From NCBI RefSeq assembly GCF_014356525.2, contig NC_052506.1, positions 14,506,783 through 14,570,782 on the forward strand: 64,000 bases of DNA, in the 5' to 3' direction. The notes beneath the pieces were generated by a model. It saw only the letters and a list, made by a program, of their open reading frames with translations, was not told the DNA's origin and made no database searches. The DNA comes from Nilaparvata lugens (Eukaryota > Arthropoda > Insecta > Hemiptera > Delphacidae). Numbering within the stretch: the stretch's first letter is position 1; every line of letters begins with the position of its first letter. Made by a program: the position numbers and the translations under genes. Below are positions 21,390 through 32,417 of this stretch, in pieces.

Positions 21390-23519
21390 AATTATTCTAA
21401 TGATGACGTCGGTATTGATTCATTGACGGAATTGTTTGTGGAGAGACTTAGGTGTCATATAGAGCATTCTACAAAGATGAAATCTATTCCACATAAAAAC
21501 GAGCCTTAAAGTCTTGGATTACACGGGTCTTATCAAGTCAATAAATGTAAGGGATTCAATGAAATTAAAACTAATTAAACAGCCATATAACACTTTATTA
21601 AAAAACAAGTTTAAAGATTATAGAAATAAGTTGAATGAATTGATCAATGTCACTAAAAAAATTATTATAAAAATAAATAGAGGAACACAAAAACAATAGT
21701 AATAAGTTATGGAATGTTATGAGGGAAATTATTGGTAAAATGCTGACAAAGGAAATAATATAAAAATTGACCCCAATAAATTAAACAATTTTTTCGCAAA
21801 TGTAGGTAGAGAATATGCTAGTAAAATTCCGGCTATAAATGTAGATTGTGATGAAATTTACAACGACCACTTCCCATTAATAAATGAACATTTTACCCTG
21901 AATCCTGTTACGAGTGATGAGATTAAATGTATTATAAAAAAATTGAAGAATTCAGCAAGCCCGGACTAGACCATATCAATAATATTACAATAAAGAAAAT
22001 ATCTACTTGGATTGCAGAACCTTTATGTTTCATCATAAATGCTTTGAGTCTGGTAAATTCCCGATTTGCTTCAAGACAGCCAGAATTAAACGCTTTTCAA
22101 GTCAGGTAACGTTGATCTTCCGGAGAATTATAGACCCATAAGTTTAATCAGTAATCTAGCAAAAATAATGGAGAAAGCAATCAAAACTAGATTGATGGGT
22201 TTTATAAACAATCACAACATAATTCATAAGGATCAATATGGCTTCCAAAGTAACAAAAATACTGAGGATGCTCTGGCCGCCTTTACAAATGAAGTTTCTG
22301 AAGCCATGTCTTCCAATAACAACAAATGCCTAGCTATAATGATTGACCTGGCAAAAGCCTATGATACCATACCCCACAATAAATTACTAAAAAAATTGGA
22401 GAGGTACGGGATTGGAGGACTCCACCTTGAATTATTTAAGAATTATTAAGTGATCGGACACAATTAATTTCGGATAACAACAGTTACAAATCAAACACTA
22501 TAAAACTTAACGACTTTGGATTACCACAAGGTACCGTCTTGTCCCCGATTTTATTTTACTCTATATCAACGACATCTTTAAACTAAATATTGATAGTTCG
22601 AAAATAATTCCTTTGCTGACGATACGGCTGTAATAGTTAAGGACCGCTCATGGTTAGAGACGTACTCGAGAGCAGAAAGAGTAATATCCATGGTTAAACA
22701 ATGGCTTGATATTAATACATTGAGTATAAATACATCAAAAACTAAATATATTACATTTTCTCCTACAATAGTTGGTCAACCAAATGATGCTATGAATTTA
22801 AAATACATACAAATTGTGATTTTGAAAATGGAAGGATTGTGCATGCCCTAAACTAAAAAATGAAAAATCTATAAAGTATCTGGGCATCATGGTTGATTGT
22901 AACCTTAAGTGGGAGCCTCATATAGAATATATTTGTAAACGCTTAAAATTTATTTCCTTTATCTTTATAAAGTCCGTAAAATATTAGACATTAAATTACT
23001 TAGGGTCCTTACTTTGCCTATGTTCAATCGGTGCTGCAATATGGGTTAGTGGTATGGGGAGGAGCGTATGATGTTTTCATGAATAAAATTTTTACATTTC
23101 AAAAAATGATAATAGAAGCAATTCTTAATAAGCCAAGGGCTTTTTCTAGTAGTGAAACATTTGCCGAATTTAAAGTGATGACAGTACGTCAAATTTATAT
23201 AAAGAAACTTCTCTATTATGCATGTATGAGGAAGGAGGAATTTACAGTGAATAATAACGTTTCTATGTATAACCTGAGAGTTACATCTCATAACATTTAT
23301 AATATTAACTATTCAGATTTGACAATAGTGATAAGACAATTGGGGTATCTTAGCTCAAAAATAAATATAATGCCAAATGCATTGTCAGAATATCTTTCTA
23401 ATAGGGGTAGACAGAGGATGGAACAGATAAATAAGTGGGTGATACAAAATTTTTCTTCGACATCAGTCAAATATATAATTACTAGACTAGTAATTATTGT
23501 TAACTTCGATTTTTTGTAG
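21390..23519 (+). pseudogene. LINE reverse transcriptase remnant 1
   Basis: RT landmarks occur in order: ENYRPISLISNLAKIMEK, KDQYGFQSNKNTEDAL, MIDLAKAYDTIPHNKLL, FGLPQGTVLSP, then FADDTA at 22612-22629 (the catalytic Asp pair), and YLGIMVDCNLKWEPHI. A C-terminal region follows, open at 23031-23519. Frame changes at about 22095, 22450, 22555 and 22600 break it. Nearest type is Jockey/CR1. Confidence 0.85.
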
Positions 23520-23733
23520 CTTTGATTATTAGTAAATAAATTTTTTATATTGTCTAACAGCTGATACTCTCACTCAGCGGTCAGGGTTTTGCCCTTGCTG
23601 GGTGGTGCCATGTAATTTTAATTTATATGTAAAATAGCATAATATATTAATATAATCTAGAATATTTCTTTTGTAAGTTTTTTATTTTGTATTTTGTTTT
23701 ATGGGCAATAAAGATGTTTTAAAAAAAAAAAAA

Positions 23734-26519
23734 TGTATTGCATATGAATATACGAAGTATAAACAAAAATTCCGATCAACTGCTTTGCTACCTGAAGGAA
23801 AGCAGAGTCCGATTTCAATTATTGTTTTAACTGAAACATGGATTACTGATGACCAATTTTGCAATTTTAATATAGAAGGTTATCAGACGGTTTCAAAGTG
23901 TGGTAGATATACTAGAAGTGATGGAATATGTGTGTTTGTGGATAGAAATATTGAATTTCATATATCAGAAGATATTATAGGTTACTCAACTTCAATGTTT
24001 ATTGATTTCAAGGTAGACAGTAAGAATTATACTCTAATATCCATCTATCGTTCTCCTTCTTTAAACGTTTTTGATTTATAAGTAATTTAGATGCAGCATT
24101 GATCAATTTTGATACGGATAGAAATGTAATTATTGTTGGAGATATGAATTTGAACATATTGGAGGTTGGAAATGTGTCAAGTGAATATCTTAGCGTTATG
24201 CATCTAAATGGATTTAAATCTTTTGTAGATAAGCCTACGAGAGAGTTGAGTGAGAGTAGTACTTGTATTGACCACATATTTTTCAAAAATTGTAACACAA
24301 ATACTGGTGATATAATTGGTACAGTCTTGAAAACTTCTATTACCGATCACTACTGGACATCCATACACATAGGGCATAATAAATTGAGTAATAACAATAA
24401 TAGTGCATTTAATAAAACAAAATCAATAATAAATTATGCAAATCTTTCTTCTTCCCTTGAAAATGAGACTTGGAGCAACATTCTTCTATCTAACTGTAAT
24501 GATGTGAATATCTTAGCTGGAAATTTATAAAAACATTGAATGGTCACATTACAAATAACACAAAAAAAAAAATAATATAAGTCATAGGAAAACGCATTTG
24601 AAATCATGGATGACTGATGGAATCTTGAGTTGTATAAGAAAACGAGATAAGATGCACTGTAAACTGATAAAAGAACCTTTCAATAACAGACTGAAAGAAG
24701 AATACAAGAATTATAGCAACAAGTTAAATAAATTAATCAAACAGACAAAAATAAATTACTTTGATGGCAAGTTTGATGAGGCCAAGGGAAATAATAAAAA
24801 ACATGGCATTACATTAGAGAAATAATTGGTGTTAAAAACGAACGTAGGGAACCAAACTTAGAGCCAGAAGTACTGAATTCACATTTCGCTAATGTGGGTC
24901 GTAAATATGCAGATAAAATATTGAATGAAAATGGCCCAAATACTGCTATAATCATCCCTCCTCCGCTATCAGAACCCCCAAGAAACAGTTTTTTCATTCA
25001 TCCAACAAATATAATTGAAATAGAACAAATAATATCCACTCTTGTTAATAACTCTTCACCCGGATATGACGAAATAACAGGAACTTGTCTTAAAAAAATC
25101 TCCAACTTCATTGTACATCCTCTAGAATTCATATTCAACAAATGCTTTATTAATGATGTATTCCCCGAAATTTTCAAAATTGCTGTGATTAAACCAATTC
25201 CAAATCTGGTGATCTGTCAAAACCTGAGAACTACCGACCTATTAGTCTTCTTACTAATATTTCAAAAATAATTGAAAAAATACTAAAAATGAGGCTTTCA
25301 AACTTTCTAAATAAAAATAATTTTATAGGAAAAATTTCAGTATGGATTCCAGGCAGGAAAATCAACAAAAAATGCAATTCTCCACTTAACCGGAATTATA
25401 AGCAGTAATTTCAATGATAATAAAAAAACAATATCAGTGTTTTTGGATCTTGCAAAAGCATTCGATACCATTCCACACATAATATTGTTGAATAAATTAG
25501 AAAATTGTGGTGTTAGAGGTGCAGCAATAAACCTTTTTGCTTCATTCCTCGCGAACAGGAAGCAGATCCTCACCCTCAACAAAAAAACTGACAGTAGACA
25601 CACCTCAGAATTTGGACTTCCACAAGGAACGGTACTCCCACCTCTATTATTCTTGATTTATGTAAATGATTTATATAAGCTGAATATACCAAATTGCATT
25701 ATAGTATCATTTGCAGATGATACAGCATTAATTTTCACAGGGGAACCATGGAACGAAGCTTATGATAATGCAAATAGAGGGCTGTCAATCACGAACTACT
25801 GGTTATAAACTCACATTCTCACTTTGAATGTAGACAAAACAAAATTTATTGCATTCTCACCAAATAATAGCGGACAACATCCCAATAGATTACAGCTAAA
25901 AATGCCAAAATGAAGTCTCTGTGGACTGCTCTTGCAAAATTATAGAAAAAGTTGAAAAAATTAAATACTTAGATATAATTATATTATTAATGTTTTCAAT
26001 ACCTACAATAACCTATTCACTAGACTTACTTCTTGCAAACACCAATCGTCCATTAATTGCCATAACATTCAATTGCCATAGAATAATAAATTGTCTACCT
26101 GAAAAATTCATTCTAAATAGAATTACTAAGTGTTTAATTTTTGAAATAAGAGAGTGGGTATGTAGGAAATTTTACTTCAGACTTGAGATTTCAGAAGATT
26201 AATTGACTTTTTGTTCTAGTGCTTACATTGTTATATTGTACATACATTTATATTCTAGTGTTTATATTGCATATTGTTTCTTCTGGTACTACTTAAATTG
26301 TCTTAGACATCCATCCTAATTACCTTTAACATTTTTGAACTCTCTTCCAGAGCTCAAGCATTAGCTTTTCTGGGAGGGCCCCTTATTTTAATATTAAAAT
26401 AAAAGAAAACATTCGTTGAATATGTTTTTGAATTAGTTTAGATTATAATTAGTTATAACATTATAAGAATGTTTTTGTTTCACTTGTTTGTAAAAAAAGA
26501 ATGGCAATAAATTGATTTG
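23734..26519 (+). mobile_element. Jockey/CR1-type LINE relic 2
   Basis: A second LINE of the same broad type follows the poly(A) of the first directly. It has endonuclease and RT domains, and a 3' end with GGCAATAAA (AATAAA at 26506-26511) just before the fold-back element at 26520. ORF1 is absent: the copy starts almost exactly at the ORF2 ATG. Confidence 0.85.
23744..26202 (+). pseudogene. LINE ORF2 remnant 2 (endonuclease + RT)
   Basis: From ATG 23744 it reads MNIRSINKNSDQLLCYLKE, a typical APE-type endonuclease start, then shifts frame to LTETWITDDQF, VIIVGDMNLNIL, STCIDHIFF and TSITDHYW, the endonuclease motifs. RT follows with ENYRPISLLTNISKIIEK, VFLDLAKAFDTIPH, FGLPQGTVLPPLLF and FADDTA at 25710-25727. 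Frameshifts at about 23820, 24080, 24825, 25200 and 25340 and a stop at 25806 inactivate it. Each block remains readable, so decay is moderate. Confidence 0.85.
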
Positions 26520-26753
26520 AATATCATCTTATTGTCATTTGAAAGAATAAAAAAATACAAACTCATTTTCCCACATAATTGAACATCATCTTTTAGGTTA
26601 TTTAGACAAATCAGAATAACAAATAAAAATACTTGGACAATTTCCTGATATTCAGATTACCTCAGATTTGCTAGAGCTATCACCTTCCACTTCTGCTTTC
26701 GGAAGTGCTTAGTAAACAACTATTCTCATATATATATATATTGTTTATTTTTG

Positions 26754-26884
26754 TGTGTGGCGAAAAATAGTGTTCACACCACGGGCAAAAATGTTTATTC
26801 GGCTCTCAATCTTTTATAAAGCTTTTGAAAACCGATTTCGAGCCGGAAAAGTCTCATCTTCTGCTCTAGGTGCGAAATATACTA
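26754..26884 (+). repeat. 'tgtggcgaaaa' dispersed repeat, copy 4
   Basis: It runs from GTGTGGCGAAAAATAGTG to GGTGCGAAATATACTA and lacks most of the central CGGCCTACGG palindrome. Confidence 0.65.
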
Positions 26885-27088
26885 TACTACAACTGCAGTA
26901 TTGGATTCCAATATGATGAACAGTTTTTTCAAATAATTATTTAATTATTTCGATAAATCAATGTAATGATAATAATAAAATTGTTCAATTTTATCATCAT
27001 ATCTAATCATGATAAACTATTTTATAATTATTATATGTTATTAGAATAAGATAAATAATAATAGTATCATTTCAAAAAAAAATTTGTA

Positions 27089-27161
27089 GGAATGTGATTT
27101 GAACCAGAGAGTTCCTCAGCGTGAGAGTCAATGCTTTAGCCGTTTTCACCACCATTGCTAC
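27089..27161 (-). repeat. tRNA-like segment in loop of fold-back 2
   Basis: On the minus strand CAATGGTGGTGAAAACGG, an anticodon-arm-like TTGACTCTCACGCTGAG and a B-box-like GGTTCAAATCA follow in tRNA order. Pairing is incomplete. It differs from the tRNA-like segments of the first fold-back element, so it is a separate acquisition or very diverged. Confidence 0.4.
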
Positions 27162-27486
27162 TGGAACTAAAGGTAAAAAAGTAGGAGCATGAACTCTTTG
27201 GAATCGCATTTTTCTAAAATTTAGCCTACTGCACATGCGCAGCGGTTAGCTAGCATAAAATAAATAGCTGGTGAGCGTAAAATAGATTCTTGCTCCTTCC
27301 TCACAAAACAGCTGTTTTATGATGAGTATTCGGTTTGTAAAGAAGAACTTTACAAGCGGTTGTAGAAAAAAAATCTGTCACTTTGGCAATCCTAACTAAC
27401 CTGCTCTCTACCGCGCATGTGTAGTAAAATAAAAACCGGTAAAATAGAAAACATAGCTTACCGTGCATGCATAGTGAGCGTAATAG

Positions 27487-27636
27487 TATATTTCGCACCT
27501 AGAGCAGAAAATGAGATTTTTCCGGCTCGAAATCGGTTTTCAAGTCCGTGGCCGTAGGCCGAGGACTAGAGAAGATTGAGAGCCGAAAAAAACATCTTTT
27601 ACCCATGGTGCGAATGCTATTTTTCGCTACACACAA
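27487..27636 (-). repeat. 'tgtggcgaaaa' dispersed repeat, copy 5
   Basis: Inverted partner of 26754-26884, with the full central palindrome GTGGCCGTAGGCCGAGGAC. Confidence 0.7.
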
Positions 27637-27862
27637 AAATAAACAATATATTTATATAAAATAATAATAATTGTTTACTAAGCACTTCCGAAAGCAGAAG
27701 TGGAAGGTGATAGCTCTAGAAAATCTGAGGTAATCTGAATATCAGGAAATTGTCCAAGTATTTTTATTTTTTTTGTCTAAATAACCTAAAAGATGATGTT
27801 CAATAATGTGGGAGGTTGTGTTTATACTTTTTTATCCTTTCAAATGACAATAAGATGATATT

Positions 27863-28318
27863 ATTATTAATGTTTTAATTATTGAATAATGAACACAAAT
27901 AATGAAAAGTTTTTGATCACCTTTCTTAGTTCCATGTTAGCGCTGGAAAGGGTACTCTTTCCGGCCTAGGCCGGAAAGAAACCTGTTCTGACGTCAGACG
28001 AGAGTCGTCTGCAAACAATGTCTTTCAGATCTACGTAGGGACTGGAAAACAGCTGCTTTCTGTGCAGTGTGGCGAAAAATAGATTATCAGTTCCCTACCC
28101 TAGATTCAGCTGGTATTTCACTATGAGTTATCATATAATTAATTCATACAAAAGCACATCATCAAAATGATAAAATGAGAAAAATAAGGTAACCTTGTGC
28201 TATGTCTCTCCCAAATTTGGATAATGTTACACATAGTTCGAAATGGGTTAATATAATATTCTTATACTGAGGAAATCATTTTTTTTGAAGAGAAATTGAT
28301 AGAGAAGCTTAGCAGTAT
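27863..28318. other. Non-coding stretch with perfect 22-bp palindrome
   Basis: Positions 27957-27978 form a perfect palindrome centred on GGCCTAGGCC with CTTTCC/GGAAAG arms. A partial 'tgtggcgaaaa' motif is at about 28071. The text AAGGTAACCTTGTGCTAT near 28190 recurs at 42720. No gene. Confidence 0.6.
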
Positions 28319-28683
28319 AGTGAGATACACGTTATAATGGCAGTGTACAATAATTGACAATAGTGTTGCTATCCTTGTCTAACGTGCAAAAATACAGATA
28401 GTGCTATCTCTCTCTCCCACTTTGCTCTGTTGCCAGATCGTCTTGTAACAATGTAGAATTGATAATCAATATTGACAAATCATTAAATCATGAAAATGTA
28501 TCATGAAATTATTGAGAAATATAATTTCTTATGAAATATAATTGATTCTTTTAAACAGAAATGAACAGTTAATATTACATCGATAAACCTGCATTAGCTA
28601 CCGTCTATAGAAGGCATTGACAAGACAGAGGATCGTTAAAGTTGTTCTGGTATCTTTCTTCACATCCATTTATAACGTGCACC
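28319..28683 (+). mobile_element. TA-type MITE, copy 1
   Basis: It starts TAGTGAGATACACGTTATAA and ends in a decayed TTATAACGTGCACC. The interior has the family landmarks TGCTATCCTTGTCTA, GCCAGATCGTCTTGTAACAA and GGCATTGACAAGACAGAGGA. TA edges and size suggest Tc1/mariner parentage. Confidence 0.65.
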
Positions 28684-28800
28684 AGTCTTTACAAAAAAAT
28701 GCCAGAGTAGCTTTTCCAGTAGGACATACAAACAAACAAAAACCCGACGGACATCGGACAATGATTTTGGCAATGAGTCTAATTAAAGTAAGAAACGCCA

Positions 28801-29156
28801 TAGTGAGGTTCACGTGGGAAAAGATAGGAGAAAAACGTTGCCGAACCTCTGTGTTGTCAATGCCCTCTATAGCTGATACAGGTTTATTGATGCAATATTA
28901 ACTGTTCAATCTCGTTTAAAATAATTAATTATATTTCATTAAGCAAGAAATTATATTTTTCAATAATTTCATAATGAAATTTCATAATTAAGATGAAATA
29001 TTTTGTTAATAAATTATCAATTCTACATTGCTAAATGACGATCTGGCAACAGAGCAAAGCGAGAAAGAGATAGCGCTATCCGCTTTGTTGAATGATAAAC
29101 AAGATAGCAATTCCATTGGTAATCAAACACTGCCATTATAACGTGGACCCCCTATA
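28801..29156 (-). mobile_element. TA-type MITE, copy 2 (inverted)
   Basis: It has the same family landmarks as 28319-28683 in reverse order, ending CATTATAACGTGGACCCCCT with TA beyond. The two copies face each other 117 bases apart and could form a large stem. Confidence 0.7.
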
Positions 29157-29160
29157 ATTC

Positions 29161-29394
29161 AATATTAATGAAATAGTAGACTACTTTTCTGTCTGTTTAG
29201 AACTTCTAAACTACACAGATTTGTCACGATACTACTATAAGAACGAATATAGAGAAATAGACAAAATAAAATATACATTGAGACATAGAAATTATAAAAC
29301 TCAGATATATAACAATGCCTATGATAAAAGAGTTCCAGAGTTCAGAATCCCATTTCTGTTGAATCCATTTCCATTAGAGTTGAAAATGTTATAG
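29161..29394 (+). pseudogene. Unrecognised 77-aa open frame, possible coding fragment
   Basis: An open frame without a start codon runs from the MITE edge (NINEIVDYF) to a stop at 29392. It is rich in Tyr and basic residues (RYYYKNEYREIDKIKY, DKRVPEFRIPFLLNPFPLEL). It resembles the tail of a LINE ORF2 or a last exon, but I cannot name it. Base composition is less AT-biased than its flanks. Confidence 0.25.
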
Positions 29395-29536
29395 AGTAAA
29401 AATGAGGTTTAAACAAAACTTGAAGTGCACTTCATAAGGATAAATCATTTTGATTAGTTTCAGGAAAAGAGTTGTGTTTTATGTATTGTGTTAATTATTT
29501 TTTTTATCAACTATGTATTATGTTTGTTGAGTTTAA

Positions 29537-30608
29537 CACTCTAACCGAGACATGGTCAGAGCTTACCTAAACCGAAACATCCGGTCTCACAGACCGGGTC
29601 TTGTTTAAAGTGTTTATTTTCAACTAAATATGAATTTAAATATTTTTCATTGATAAATTTCAATTATAGTAAAGTATAATATAGATTTCAGTTGCAAATT
29701 GAGTGATGAAAGAATAGAAAAAAAATAGGAAACATTGATATGTAATAAATATATAATGTTGGATGTAAGAACACACACAATACAAAAATCCGTGTAAGAT
29801 ATACTATCAGTTACTACTCAGAACAATAATCATGTAGAAATATTTCATCAATATAGGCTTCATAGCAAAACTGAAAGGTAATCATTGAAAATAATAGTCT
29901 TTTTCATTGTTACCAAGAAACTTGTTTGAGCAAACGTTTGCAGCCTCCAGATATTTTATTAGCAAGAAAAGTTCATAAATAACTATAGTGTTCGGAATCA
30001 TCTATTTCGTCAAGTGGATGTTTATTTTGTGACATTTCATTGTGAAGCATCCTATTGATACAAGCTCCAAAGGCTGGGGCTTGTATGGTTGATAACTCAT
30101 CCATTGTCATCAATTTCGTCAAGTGGATGTTTATTTTGTGACATTTCATTGTGAAGCATCCTATTGATACAAGCTCCAAAGGCTGGGGCTTGTATGGTTG
30201 ATAACTCATCCATTGTCATCAATTTTCCTAGACCAACCTTTTCTAAATTACAAAAATTAGTTTTCCAAATGAAACATATCAATAAAATACAGAAATAATG
30301 AAGAGAGAAACATTGGGGAAAAAATGAATGCTCAAAATATCTGTTAGTCGAAACATCCGGTATTCTAGACCGGTAAAAATGAATGTTATCCGAAAGATCC
30401 GGTAGCTGAGACCGGTACGTTTTAAATAGATTGATGTTTACTTGATAACCGTGAGTTGGGGACTGACGAGCATTGTTGAAGAATGTTGAGGAATAGTGGG
30501 GGAGAAGGTATTAGAACGGGCAGCAATTTTTGATTCACAATTTTGCCCACAATAGAAAAAATAATTTTGCCTCTGGTCTGGTCACAAACCGGTGTTTCGG
30601 TTAGAGTG
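29537..30608. mobile_element. piggyBac-like non-autonomous element (1.07 kb)
   Basis: TTAA flanks both ends (29533-29536 and 30609-30612), the invariant piggyBac target. The terminal inverted repeats are CACTCTAACCGAGAC and, at right, CACTCTAACCGAAAC read inward. Three subterminal copies of GAAA(C/G)ATCCGGTnnnnnnAGACCGG lie at 29574, 30351 and 30393, as expected for transposase-binding sites. No piggyBac transposase frame remains. Confidence 0.75.
30002..30220 (-). repeat. 109-bp tandem duplication in piggyBac-like element
   Basis: Two exact-looking copies with period 109 are present. On the minus strand each can be read MDELSTIQAPAFGACINRML followed by HNEMSQNKHPLDEIDD. Because 109 is not a multiple of 3, the two copies cannot form one continuous protein. 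The reading may be a captured exon fragment; I do not recognise it. Confidence 0.7.
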
Positions 30609-30612
30609 TTAA

Positions 30613-30953
30613 GATAATTTTAATTTTACAATGAAGATATATTATGATTTAATAAATATTTGCGTCAGAGCGAATAACATTAGGTAATATCCCAAAGTGA
30701 TAATATCTTGTTAATTGTCGCTTACCGAGCAAAGTCATTTTCCATTTCATAAGTTGAGTTAAGTTATGGTGCAATGGACAAAACAGAACAATCAGTTACA
30801 AAAAATGAAGAAATATAATCAGGTAAATTAGGAAATATAAATATTGTTATTGATTGTTTTTATTGTATGTAAAGAATTATTTTTAGAATTATTTAAAGAA
30901 TTATCCCTCAAATAGCTTACAGCTAGAGGGATACTAATACAATATTGTAATAT
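30613..30953. other. No gene seen
   Basis: AT-rich spacer between the piggyBac-like and Harbinger-like elements. Confidence 0.5.
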
Positions 30954-30956
30954 TAA

Positions 30957-31873
30957 GGGCCATTTGCACAGTGTAAGTTTAAGCTAAAGCTTAAACCAAA
31001 TCTGGATATTTTTTGGTTTAAACTAAAATTCCGTTTGCACAGTATCAGTCTAAACTCTGATACTCTGAAACTGGGAAAGTTTAAACCTCCAAAGCGGGAG
31101 GATTAAACCAAATAATTTGAATCAACTTGACATCTGTAGAGTTTTGATGGGGAAACAGCTGATAGTAAATTATTTTTCGACGGTTGTTTTTAATGCTTCT
31201 GTAGACGATAATATTATTGATTTAGGTTATAGTGAATCATTATTCGAATGTAATAATAATTTTTATGGAGGAATTGATAGAAGTTTTTAATGCGATTGAT
31301 AAAGATGACTGCAAAGAAATTTTAAAACTGACAAAAATTGGGCAAAAAACAAATAATTTAAATTTCTGGGATAGAGAATTTTTTAACGGTTTTGCTTGAG
31401 TACAGCAACTGCCAATTTAGTATTTTGATTGAATACACCACTTGATAGAAATTAAGACAATTTTTAACAGTGATCTTTGATTATAAAACATGTTTTAACA
31501 ACACATAACTGAGACATATTGCTTTCGAGAGATTTCTAATAAACGAGGAAGACCGTAGTAGATTCAAGCGTAACAAAATAACTTTTTTTCTTACATTCTA
31601 AAATATATTTTCTGGTGCCAATTAAACATAAGTTTTTAAAAGAATTTCTTGATCGCTTTTCACTTTTATAACCGTACAGCTTACAGCTATGTAGATTTTA
31701 AAAAAGAACAAGAAAATACTAAAATAGTAGCTTCATAACTAGACGCTTAACTAGTTTAACTTAAACTGAATTAGTAAATGCACTGAGAAAACCGAATCAA
31801 GTTTAAACTTTCAGATTAACTTAAACTCGATTAACTTAATCGAGTTTAGCAATCTATACTGTGCAAACGGCCC
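30957..31873. mobile_element. Harbinger-like non-autonomous element (0.92 kb)
   Basis: The ends are GGGCCATTTGCACAGTGTAA and, reading inward at right, GGGCCGTTTGCACAGTATAG. The direct repeat TAA flanks the element (30954-30956 and 31874-31876), which fits the 3-base TWA target of PIF/Harbinger. The subterminal zones are full of TTTAAACT / AGTTTAAG blocks on both sides. No transposase is evident. Confidence 0.7.
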
Positions 31874-32417
31874 TAAATAAATAAAAAGATATATACTTAC
31901 AAAAATCTATCTGGAGAGAAGTGTGTATAAATCAGAACAGAACAAGTGATCAACTGAATGTATCCATTGTTTCTATGCTGCGGTGTAGAAATAACTGATC
32001 AAATTGTTATCTGGAAAGGAAATGACTAGTTGACGTTATTCTAACTAAGCAACGATTCATACTGCAGCCACTGAGCTCAATGATGAATAATTATTATGGT
32101 AATAAATTTTGAATACAGTGTTGAGATAACAGCTAGTCTTAACAAAGAAATAAAAAAGATAATGCTCTCCCACTCTAAAGATTGTAGTCAGGTCCACGTT
32201 AAAATGTCAGTATTTAATTTTGCTGCTATCCTTGTCTATCATTCCACAAAGTACATAGCGCTATTCTTCTCTGTAGTGTGGACCACGTTATTATGGTAGT
32301 ATTTGATTATCATTGGTGTTGCTTTCCTTGTCTATCATTCGACAAAGCAGATAGCGCTATCCTTCTCAACCTCCGCAACGTTGCCAAATCGCTTTTCAAC
32401 AATGTGAATATTGTAAA

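Larger units (their letters stand above)
20538..23733 (+). mobile_element. Jockey/CR1-type LINE relic 1
   Basis: It carries an ORF1 remnant, an RT domain and a 3' end with AATAAA (23707-23712) followed by a run of 13 A. The endonuclease domain expected before RT is missing (the sequence passes from non-coding at about 21003-21380 straight into the RT N-terminal region). Many frameshifts and stops make it inactive. It begins abruptly at the edge of the BTB duplication. Confidence 0.85.
26520..27862. mobile_element. Fold-back element 2 (1.34 kb)
   Basis: The ends are inverted: AATATCATCTTATTGTCATT at left and AATGACAATAAGATGATATT at right. The arms (26520-26884 and 27486-27862) stay complementary through CACTTCTGCTTTCGGAAGTG and through a 'tgtggcgaaaa' repeat in each arm. 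The loop contains a tRNA-like segment. No coding capacity. Confidence 0.8.

Noticed and set aside
30002..30220. CRISPR-like array
   Set aside because: Only two adjacent units with no spacers; it is a plain tandem duplication in a transposon of a eukaryotic genome.
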